The position numbers and the translations under genes are program-made. DNA of 19,257 bases from the NCBI GenBank assembly GCA_012514545.1, contig JAAZAC010000079.1:1-19257 (forward strand), in the 5' to 3' direction. Positions 1-6,485 of this stretch are shown piece by piece (position 1 is the stretch's first letter; every line of letters begins with the position of its first letter). The notes beneath the pieces are model-generated. The model had not been told where the DNA came from and did no database searches. It worked only from the letters and a program-made list of their open reading frames with translations. The stretch comes from Actinomycetales bacterium. Lineage in GTDB: Bacteria > Actinomycetota > Actinomycetes > Actinomycetales > Cellulomonadaceae.

Positions 1-35
1 GGACCTTCCGGCCGGAATCCTCTCACACGCCCCGG

Positions 36-41
36 TACGCT
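36..41 (+). promoter_or_regulatory. Weak -10-like hexamer TACGCT
   Basis: TACGCT fits the TAnnnT pattern of actinobacterial -10 boxes and lies 53 bases before the GTG of the dehydrogenase. I see no convincing -35. The window starts too close to know whether the gene belongs to a longer upstream transcript. Confidence 0.2.
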
Positions 42-94
42 GGGGGCCGCCCCGCTCGGGCCTCACCCACACCCCTCGGGAAGAGGACACCTTC

Positions 95-1387
95 GTGAAG
101 ATCGCCGTCATCGCCCTGGGCAAGATCGGCCTCCCCCTCGCCGTCCAGTTCGCGACCAAGGGTCACGAGGTCGTCGGGGTCGATGTCAACGCCCGCCTCG
201 TCGAGGCCGTCAACGCGGGGCGCGAGCCGTTCCCGGGCGAGGCGCACCTCGCCGAGCGGCTCGCCGAGCTCGTGCCCGCCGGCCGCCTCCGGGCGACCAC
301 GGACTACGCCGACGCCGTCCCCGGCGCCGAGGCGGTCGTCGTCGTCGTCCCGCTGTTCGTGGACGACGAGACCTGGCAGCCGGACTTCGCGGCCATGGAG
401 TCGGCGACGCGCGACCTCGCCGCCCACCTCAGCCCCGGCGCCCTCGTCTCCTACGAGACGACCCTGCCCGTCGGCACCACCCGGCACCGCTGGAAGCCGC
501 TCATCGAGGAGGTCTCCGGCCTCGTCGAGGGGCGCGACTTCCACCTCGTCTTCTCCCCCGAGCGCGTGCTCACCGGCCGGATCTTCCAAGACCTGCGCCG
601 CTACCCGAAGCTCGTCGGCGGCCTGTCGCCCGAGGGCGCGGCCCGCGCGGTCGCGTTCTACGAGGCGGTCCTCGACTTCGACGAGCGGCCCGACCTCGAC
701 CGGCCGAACGGCGTGTGGGACCTCGGCTCGGCCGAGGCCGCCGAGCTCGCCAAGCTCGCGGAGACCACCTTCCGGGACGTCAACATCGCGCTCGCGAACC
801 AGTACGCGATCTTCGCGGCGCAGCACGGCATCGACGTGCACCAGGTCATCCAGGCGTCGAACAGCCAGCCGTACAGCCACATCCACCTGCCGGGCATCGC
901 CGTCGGCGGGCACTGCATCCCCGTGTACCCGCGGCTGTACCTCTACAACGACCCCGCCGCGACGGTGGTGCGGGCCGCCCGGGAGGCGAACGCGGCGATG
1001 CCGGCGTACGCCGTCGGGCTGCTCGCCGACGCGCTCGGGTCCCTCGAGGGCCTGCGGGTCGTCGTGCTCGGCGCGTCCTACCGCGGCCGGGTCAAGGAGA
1101 CCGCGTTCTCCGGCGTCTTCCCGACGGTCGCCGAGCTCCGGCGGCGGGGCGCCGAGGCGCTCGTCCACGACCCGATGTTCACCGACGACGAGCTCGCCGC
1201 CTACGGCTTCACGCCGTACCACCTGGGCGAGCCCGTCGACGCCGCGGTCGTCCAGGCGGACCACCCCGAGTACCGCGCGATCGGGCCGGCGGACCTGCCC
1301 GGCGTGCGCGCGCTCCTCGACGGTCGCAACGCGACCGACGCGGCCCGGTGGGAGGGCGTGCGGCGGATCGTCATCGGCGTCGGCTGA
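95..1387 (+). CDS. Nucleotide-sugar dehydrogenase (UDP-ManNAc/UDP-GlcNAc 6-dehydrogenase type)
   Basis: A 430-residue cytoplasmic enzyme of the UDP-glucose/GDP-mannose dehydrogenase superfamily. These enzymes oxidise C6 of a UDP-sugar to a carboxylate in two NAD-dependent steps. The N-terminal Rossmann loop reads ALGKIG (residues 7-12), so the first Gly of GxGxxG is Ala. FSPERV is at 153-158, a conserved Lys at 220, and the catalytic Cys at 274 in GGHCIPVYP. The SPERV and GGHCIP motifs resemble the WecC/WbpA branch (N-acetyl-hexosamine substrates) more than UDP-glucose dehydrogenase. ManNAc and GlcNAc cannot be separated from sequence alone. The start is GTG with AGAGGA seven bases upstream. 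The gene converges on the SpoIID gene and is not in the glycosyltransferase operon, but probably supplies it with an amino-sugar uronic acid (inference). Confidence 0.9.
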   Translation: MKIAVIALGKIGLPLAVQFATKGHEVVGVDVNARLVEAVNAGREPFPGEAHLAERLAELVPAGRLRATTDYADAVPGAEAVVVVVPLFVDDETWQPDFAAMESATRDLAAHLSPGALVSYETTLPVGTTRHRWKPLIEEVSGLVEGRDFHLVFSPERVLTGRIFQDLRRYPKLVGGLSPEGAARAVAFYEAVLDFDERPDLDRPNGVWDLGSAEAAELAKLAETTFRDVNIALANQYAIFAAQHGIDVHQVIQASNSQPYSHIHLPGIAVGGHCIPVYPRLYLYNDPAATVVRAAREANAAMPAYAVGLLADALGSLEGLRVVVLGASYRGRVKETAFSGVFPTVAELRRRGAEALVHDPMFTDDELAAYGFTPYHLGEPVDAAVVQADHPEYRAIGPADLPGVRALLDGRNATDAARWEGVRRIVIGVG

Positions 1388-1407
1388 GCCGCCGACCGAC
1401 CCTTCGC

Positions 1408-1431
1408 CCGTCGGGGGCGCCCGCCCGACGG
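1408..1431. terminator. Hairpin between convergent genes
   Basis: CCGTCGGG (1408-1415) and CCCGACGG (1424-1431) form a perfect 8-bp stem with an 8-base loop. It lies in the 69-bp gap between the stops of two convergent genes. There is no T-run, as is usual in high-GC actinomycetes. A terminator usable from both sides is the likely role. Confidence 0.5.
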
Positions 1432-1456
1432 TGTCGCGCGGACCGGGTGGACGGAC

Positions 1457-3505
1457 TCACCCGATGATGGTGAACCCCGTCCAGCCGTTGCCGACCTGCC
1501 GCGGCGCGAGCAGCGAGCCCGCTCCGTCGCCCGGGAAGAGCCAGAGCTTGCCCGTGGCCGCCTCGCGCGCGATGAGGTCGTACCGCCCGTCGCGGCTCCA
1601 GTCCGCGCCGCCGAGGATGACGTCGTACCCGCTCCAGTCGCCGGGGAGCTGGCGCCGGGCGAGGAAGCCGCCCGTGCCGTTGCCCGGGTAGATCCACAGC
1701 GTCCCGCTGCTCGTCTCGCGCGCGATGAGGTCCACCCGGCCGTCGCCGGTGAGGTCGCCGCCGAACGCTATGACGTCCATGACGTTCCACCCGTTGCCGA
1801 TGACCCGCATCGCCGCGAAGCCGCCCTTGCCGTTGCCCGGGTAGAGCCGCAGGTTGCCCTTGGGGTCGCGCGCGATGAGTCCGGGCAGGCCGGCGCCGTG
1901 CCAGCCCTGCACGCCGACGAGCGCGGTGAAGCCCTGCCAACCGTTGCCGATGTTCCGAGGGGTGCCGAAGCCGCCCTTGCCGTTGCCCGGGTAGAGCCGC
2001 AGCGTGCCCGTCCTGGGGTCGGTCGTGATGATCTCCGGCAGGCGCGTGCCCGAGAAGTTGTGCACCTGCGTCATGAGCCCCATGACGTGCCAGCCGTTGC
2101 CGATCTGCACGCGGCTCGCCCAGGTGCCCGAGCCGCGGCCCGAGTAGAGGTAGAGCTTGCCGTCCGGGGCGCGGCCGATGAGGTCGGCCAGCCCGTCGGC
2201 GTTCCAGTCGCGCTGCGGCGTGGCGATCGGCGGCTTCGGCGGCAGCGTCACGGACGACGACGTCCACAGCGTCGACTTCAGGCCCCACTGGCTGCGGAAC
2301 GTCGCACCGCTCACGCTCGTCGAGCCCTTCGTGCCCTGCACGGTGACGGTCACGACCCGCCCGCCGTAGGAGCCCTTGCCGTCGCGGGTGACCGCGAGCC
2401 CGGTGAACGTGCCGATCGTCGGGTACTTCGCCTCGATCGCCGCCTTGGTGAGCGTCACGGTCCACGTCGGGTACGCGTCGTACGGGTCGGGGGCAGCGAC
2501 GAGGTACGGCTGCGAGCCCGCGACCGTGTAGCCCCCGTTGGACGCGCTGAACTGGGTGAACGCCGGCTTGCCGCCGTAGGCGAGGTACTTCCCCGCGGTC
2601 GCTGCGACGGCGGCGTCGGAGTCGCGGTGCTGGTGCTCGGTCGTCCGCGCGCCCGCGCCCGTGTAGTCGGCCACCCCGCGGTACACCTGGCACGACGTCG
2701 AGTTGCAGGTGTCGTACCACCACGGCCGGCTGGCGACGTCCCGCTCGTACATCGCGTACGTGCGCGCGGCGACGGCCTGGGCCCGAACGGCCTGCGCGTG
2801 CCAGGACGCCGGCATCTCGGCCTTGACCACGGACTTCAGGTACTCGCCCATAGGAAGCGTGACCGTCGCGTAGAGCGTGTCGGTGCCCGCCGGGCGGTTC
2901 GCCTGGATGACGCCCTTGTGCTCCCGGTAGGTGGAGCCGGTGATGAGGCGGACCGTGCCGTCGGGGGCCGCGAACGTACCGCGGTTCACGGCCCACAGCG
3001 TGGCGTCGACCGCCTCGCTCCCGTGCGGGTACCAGGCCCCGTTGTGGTAGCCCTCGAGGACGAGGTTGCGCGAGACCAGCCGCAGCCGCCACACGGTCGG
3101 TGTCACCTGCACCCCGCCGGCGCCCGCGATCGTCGCCGGCAGAGTGACCACGGGGTTGACCACCGAGGTCGCCGGGTCCGTGCCCTGGATCGTCATGCCG
3201 GGCTCGGCGACCACGCGGACCTCGTTGTCCGTGTCCTCCTGGAGCCACACCGTGATCGACGCCGCGTCGCTGCCGGTGGCCAGGGTCGTGCCCGGGTAGT
3301 ACGCGGCGAGGATCGTGGCGTACGACTGCCCCGCCTCGGCACGCCCCTTCGCGCCGTACTGCGACATCCCGATGCCGTGACCGTAGCCGCGGCCGGTGAG
3401 CACCACGTCCCCCGCCGCCGCCACGCCCGGCAGGGCACCCAGCCCGGTCGCCACCAGCGCAGCGGCGAGCGCCACGGCGGCGAGCCGCCGAGGTCGTGCG
3501 GTCAT
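1457..3505 (-). CDS. Secreted SpoIID/LytB-domain protein with five FG-GAP-like repeats
   Basis: A 682-residue protein. Residues 1-31 are a signal peptide (basic start, Ala/Leu core, AAA before GDVV). The SpoIID/LytB domain spans about 40-415. It has HGIGMSQYG at 43-51, and AEMPASW followed by RAQAVAARTYA with Glu230 at the position of the catalytic Glu of SpoIID lytic transglycosylases. It also has a Cys267-X4-Cys272 pair and an SNGGYT motif. In sporulating Bacillus, SpoIID cleaves glycan strands after an amidase has removed the stem peptides. Residues 432-682 are five repeats of about 51 residues (LYPGNGxGGF, IGNGW, DLIARD, acidic DxxxDG turns). The ATG start overlaps the amidase stop as ATGA and has GGGAGG upstream, so translation is coupled. 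A longer reading frame running 5' into the amidase gene is a shadow. Sporulation is not implied, since this domain is common in non-sporulating actinomycetes. Confidence 0.93.
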   Translation of the reverse strand: MTARPRRLAAVALAAALVATGLGALPGVAAAGDVVLTGRGYGHGIGMSQYGAKGRAEAGQSYATILAAYYPGTTLATGSDAASITVWLQEDTDNEVRVVAEPGMTIQGTDPATSVVNPVVTLPATIAGAGGVQVTPTVWRLRLVSRNLVLEGYHNGAWYPHGSEAVDATLWAVNRGTFAAPDGTVRLITGSTYREHKGVIQANRPAGTDTLYATVTLPMGEYLKSVVKAEMPASWHAQAVRAQAVAARTYAMYERDVASRPWWYDTCNSTSCQVYRGVADYTGAGARTTEHQHRDSDAAVAATAGKYLAYGGKPAFTQFSASNGGYTVAGSQPYLVAAPDPYDAYPTWTVTLTKAAIEAKYPTIGTFTGLAVTRDGKGSYGGRVVTVTVQGTKGSTSVSGATFRSQWGLKSTLWTSSSVTLPPKPPIATPQRDWNADGLADLIGRAPDGKLYLYSGRGSGTWASRVQIGNGWHVMGLMTQVHNFSGTRLPEIITTDPRTGTLRLYPGNGKGGFGTPRNIGNGWQGFTALVGVQGWHGAGLPGLIARDPKGNLRLYPGNGKGGFAAMRVIGNGWNVMDVIAFGGDLTGDGRVDLIARETSSGTLWIYPGNGTGGFLARRQLPGDWSGYDVILGGADWSRDGRYDLIAREAATGKLWLFPGDGAGSLLAPRQVGNGWTGFTIIG
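1816..2002 (-). repeat. Two identical 37-bp copies 150 bp apart inside the FG-GAP array
   Basis: Bases 1816-1852 and 1966-2002 are identical (37 of 37), exactly 150 bp (50 codons) apart. They encode the LRLYPGNGKGGF core of repeat units 2 and 3 in the SpoIID protein. The other units are similar only at the protein level. Confidence 0.85.
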
Positions 3506-6321
3506 CTCAGGCCCTCCCCGGCCGGGACGGTGATCGGCGACACGGCCAGGCGGACCCCGAACCCGCCGTCGCCCGTGCCGAGGTACAGGTAGGACTCGCC
3601 GCTCGCGCGGCGCGCGAGCAGCGCCGGGCGGCCCGTCGACAGGGGGTTCGAGATCCCGACGACGTCGGCGAACGCGTGCCAGCCGGACCCGATGGTGTCG
3701 CCGCCCACGAGCGTCGCGCCGGTGCGGGCGTAGAACGCGCGCAGCGCGCCCGTCTTCGTGTTGATCGCGAAGACCGTCGAGCCGCCGTTGAGGGTCCAGT
3801 CGGGCGACGCGACGAGCCTGTAGTCGCCGAAGCCGTGCCCCACCTGGTACTGCGGGTAGAAGCGCCCGTCGCGCTCGGGGCGGAACGGGTACACGAACAG
3901 CCGCCCGTCGCGGAACTGCGCGAGCATCTCCGGGGCCCCGTCGAAGTCGAGGTCCCCGATGCCGTGCAGCGCCGTGAATCCCGACCAGCCCTGCCCGATG
4001 CGGACGGGCGCCGCGAACGTGCCGTCGCCCCGCGCCTCGTGCAGGTAGAGGTACCCGGCCGCGTCGGTGGTCACGACGTCGGCCAGCGGCGAGCCGATCG
4101 CGTCGCCGACGACGGCGGTGAGCACCGCTGAGCCCGTGTCGAGCGTGGCCGCGGACCGCCGCGCCCACGTCGCCGTCGACTTCACGGGGTACTCGTAGAA
4201 GTAGCCGGACCCGTCGATCGCGAGGATCGACCGGCTGCCGGACCCCCGCCAGCCCGCGCCCGACAGGATGCGGTGCATGCCGCCCCAGCCGGAGCCCCAG
4301 CCGGTCGGCGCGCCGAAGCGCATCCGCCCCCGCGAGGGCAGCGTGAGCAGCTGGTCGCCCGACGCGTCCCGCAGCACGATGTCGGCCCAGCCGTCGTACG
4401 TGACGTCGCCCGGCACGAACGCGGCGTCGACGGGCACGGTGACGGCGCCGACCGTCGTCGTCGAGGCGAAGGTGCCCCGGCCGCTGCCCGCGTAGACCTT
4501 CACCTGGCCGTTCGTCAGGACGCCCACGATGTCCGGCACCCCGTCGCCGGTGAGGTCGCCCGCCGCGGACGCCGCCTGCACCTCCTGCCAGCCGTTGCCG
4601 ATGCGGGACCGTGGCCCGAACTTCAGCGCGCCGTTGCCCGGGTAGAACCACATGTAGCCGGTCGCCCGCTCGATCGCGATGAGGTCGCGCCGGCCGTCGC
4701 CGTTGAAGTCCCCGGGCGAGAAGACGTGGGACATCGCGCCCCAGCCCGTGCCGAGCGCGGTCTTTCCCGCGAAGCTCCCCTTGCCGTTGCCGTGGTAGAT
4801 CCACAGCCGCCCGGTCGCCTGCTCGCGGGCCACGATGTCGCGCGTGGTGCCGCCGCGCAGGGCGGGGCCGATCGTGACGAGGTCCATCGGCAGCCAGCCG
4901 TTGCCGATCCGGGTGCCGCCGAGCACCGGCGACGCGTCGATCGTGAGGATCGACGACGGCGTCCCCGTCTGCAGCACGTCGACCGCGCCCTCGCGGGTGA
5001 GGCTGTGCTCGTTCGGCACGGGCAGGAACGTCTGCAGCGAGGCCGCGCCCGCCCGGATCGTCGGCAGCAGGTTGTAGAGGTAGGTGCCGGGGCACGCCGT
5101 CTGGGCGGTGGGGACGTTCCGGTGCCCGATGACGTTCGTCATCCGCACCCCGTTGAGCGTGAACGTCGCGCCGACCGGCACGCTGTGGATCGCGAGCTTC
5201 CACGCCACGAGCCGGGTGACCGCGTTGCGCGTCGCGGTGGGCACGGCGGCGACGTCGTGCCGTCCGATGACGGAGATGCCGGTGGAGACGCTGTTCGCCT
5301 CGCTCGCGTGCACGCCGCGGATCGGCAGCTCGATGCCGCCCTGGCGGCCCTCCCAGATGGTGCCGAACCTGTCGACGAGGAAGTTGTAGCCGATGTCCGA
5401 CCAGCCCCGGCCGTCCATGTGGTACGCCTGGATGGACCGCAGGATCGCGGGGACCTGCGAGGCCGCGTAGTCGTTCGCCGTCACCGTGTGGTGGATGACG
5501 GCGCCCTGCACGGAGGTGATCTCCGGCGTGCCGGTGAACGGCCGGGCGGCCCACTCGGAGCGCAGGTGGATCACGGGGCGCGGGGCCGTGATGGGGCCGG
5601 CCGCGACGGCGGCCTCCGGGACCGCGGCCCCGGGCCCGGCCTGGACCGGCCGCTTGCCGGGCGCCTTCGTGGCGGGGGCCGCGTCGACCGAGGACACGAC
5701 CTCCGAGTCCTCCAGGAGCGGCACCGGCCGCGTGCCGACGCCGACGAGCGTCAGCCGCACGTCGGACGGGCGGGCGTCACCGGTCACGACGACGCGCACC
5801 TGCACGACCGCCTCGTCCGTGACGAGGTAGGGCGCCGTGCCCTGCCGCGCGGACCCCTCGCCGTCCGCCTCGCCGTCGGCGGCCTCGTGCTCGAGCGTGA
5901 CCCACTCCGTCCAGTCGTCCCCGGTCCGGGAGCGCAGGTCGACGTGGACGCCGTCGGCCGGGCCCGCCCACGTCACGCCGAGGGCGCTGACCTGGCCGGC
6001 CGGGATGTCGATGGGCTCCGTGAGGCCGACGACGACACCGTCGGCGGCCGCGGCCTCCGGGGCGTCCGCCACCGCGAGGTCGGCGGGCGGCGCCTCCTCG
6101 AGCTCCGCGACGGAGTCGGTGGCCGCGTCGAGGGCGCCGGGCTCGGCCGCGCCCTCGTCGTCGACGGCGAGCGGCGCCTCCTCGACGAGCGTCTGGGTCG
6201 CGTCGGCGGCCTGCGGGGCGGGCGGACCCGCGGCGCCTGCGGGCGCGGCGACGGCCAGGGCACCGAGCGCCGTGGCGAGCGCTGTGGCGCCCGCGACGAG
6301 TGGGCGGGCAGCACGCAGCAT
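3502..6321 (-). CDS. Secreted PGRP/Amidase_2-type N-acetylmuramoyl-L-alanine amidase with C-terminal FG-GAP repeats
   Basis: A 939-residue protein. Residues 1-31 are a signal peptide. Residues 32-90 are an acidic Ala/Glu/Asp linker. About 95-200 resembles the beta-rich domain that precedes the catalytic domain in many actinobacterial PGRP-type amidases. The amidase domain spans about 255-430. It has His277-His278 in VIHHTV, a Tyr in IGYNFLVD, His400 in VIGHRNV and Cys410 in TACPG, which is the zinc/Tyr set of amidase-active PGRPs cutting the MurNAc-L-Ala bond. From about 448 to 930 there are roughly ten divergent FG-GAP-like units (GDFNGDG, GDLTGDG, IGNGW, WIYHGNG), probably one or more beta-propellers. 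I chose the ATG at 6321 because GGAGGT lies six bases upstream and the signal peptide begins there. An in-frame ATG at 6354 would add 11 residues and lacks such a site. The gene is first of a coupled pair with the SpoIID gene. Confidence 0.93.
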   Translation of the reverse strand: MLRAARPLVAGATALATALGALAVAAPAGAAGPPAPQAADATQTLVEEAPLAVDDEGAAEPGALDAATDSVAELEEAPPADLAVADAPEAAAADGVVVGLTEPIDIPAGQVSALGVTWAGPADGVHVDLRSRTGDDWTEWVTLEHEAADGEADGEGSARQGTAPYLVTDEAVVQVRVVVTGDARPSDVRLTLVGVGTRPVPLLEDSEVVSSVDAAPATKAPGKRPVQAGPGAAVPEAAVAAGPITAPRPVIHLRSEWAARPFTGTPEITSVQGAVIHHTVTANDYAASQVPAILRSIQAYHMDGRGWSDIGYNFLVDRFGTIWEGRQGGIELPIRGVHASEANSVSTGISVIGRHDVAAVPTATRNAVTRLVAWKLAIHSVPVGATFTLNGVRMTNVIGHRNVPTAQTACPGTYLYNLLPTIRAGAASLQTFLPVPNEHSLTREGAVDVLQTGTPSSILTIDASPVLGGTRIGNGWLPMDLVTIGPALRGGTTRDIVAREQATGRLWIYHGNGKGSFAGKTALGTGWGAMSHVFSPGDFNGDGRRDLIAIERATGYMWFYPGNGALKFGPRSRIGNGWQEVQAASAAGDLTGDGVPDIVGVLTNGQVKVYAGSGRGTFASTTTVGAVTVPVDAAFVPGDVTYDGWADIVLRDASGDQLLTLPSRGRMRFGAPTGWGSGWGGMHRILSGAGWRGSGSRSILAIDGSGYFYEYPVKSTATWARRSAATLDTGSAVLTAVVGDAIGSPLADVVTTDAAGYLYLHEARGDGTFAAPVRIGQGWSGFTALHGIGDLDFDGAPEMLAQFRDGRLFVYPFRPERDGRFYPQYQVGHGFGDYRLVASPDWTLNGGSTVFAINTKTGALRAFYARTGATLVGGDTIGSGWHAFADVVGISNPLSTGRPALLARRASGESYLYLGTGDGGFGVRLAVSPITVPAGEGLR

Positions 6322-6327
6322 CGGTGC

Positions 6328-6333
6328 ACCTCC
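6328..6333 (-). promoter_or_regulatory. Shine-Dalgarno GGAGGT deciding the amidase start
   Basis: GGAGGT lies six bases before the ATG at 6321 and inside the reading frame that opens at 6354. It supports the downstream start, which also puts the signal peptide at the very N-terminus. Confidence 0.7.
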
Positions 6334-6362
6334 GTTCCGACGAGTGTTCATCATGTCCGTGC

Positions 6363-6382
6363 CGGGGACGGCGCCGTCCCCG
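6363..6382. repeat. Perfect 20-bp palindrome upstream of the amidase gene
   Basis: Bases 6363-6382 equal their own reverse complement (CGGGGACGGC, then GCCGTCCCCG). It ends 41 bases before the amidase ATG. It could be an operator, a 5'-leader hairpin (stem 8, loop 4) or part of the terminator of the upstream glycosyltransferase operon. Confidence 0.55.
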
Positions 6383-6415
6383 ACGCGCCGACCGGGGGCC
6401 TGCGCGCTCCCTCAC

Positions 6416-6444
6416 ACCATCGGCCCCGACGGCCCGAGCCTCAA
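6416..6444 (-). promoter_or_regulatory. Possible promoter for the amidase-SpoIID pair
   Basis: On the minus strand, TTGAGG (6444-6439) and GATGGT (6421-6416) are 17 bases apart. This matches the -35 well and the -10 only partly. It lies just after the candidate terminator at 6447-6466 and would give a leader of about 88 bases containing the 20-bp palindrome. Confidence 0.25.
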
Positions 6445-6446
6445 CC

Positions 6447-6466
6447 CGGGCGCGCCGCAGCGCCCG
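6447..6466 (-). terminator. Candidate terminator of the glycosyltransferase operon
   Basis: CGGGCGC (6447-6453) and GCGCCCG (6460-6466) form a 7-bp stem with a 6-base loop, 20 bases after the stop of the last glycosyltransferase gene. No strong T-run follows on the minus strand. Confidence 0.4.
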
Positions 6467-6485
6467 AAACGTCCCGGTGTGCGCC

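Noticed and set aside
95..130. Broken NAD-binding loop in the first dehydrogenase (Ala for the first Gly)
   Set aside because: The rest of the motif and all catalytic residues are intact, and I recall the ALGKIGLPLA form from other actinobacterial members, so it is not a sign of inactivity.
23..1264. Long minus-strand frame opposite the first dehydrogenase
   Set aside because: Low-complexity Arg/Gly/Asp/Val protein with no domain. It is a shadow caused by high third-position GC of the real gene.
1457..3505. Evidence for endospore formation from the SpoIID domain
   Set aside because: SpoIID/LytB domains are widespread in non-sporulating actinomycetes, and no other sporulation gene is present.
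3506..5554. Upstream extension of the SpoIID reading frame into the amidase gene
   Set aside because: Arg/His-rich out-of-frame sequence. The real start at 3505 has a Shine-Dalgarno and a signal peptide.
1450..6300. CRISPR-like regular repeats
   Set aside because: The regular spacing comes from the coding repeats of FG-GAP units in frame, not from repeat-spacer structure.
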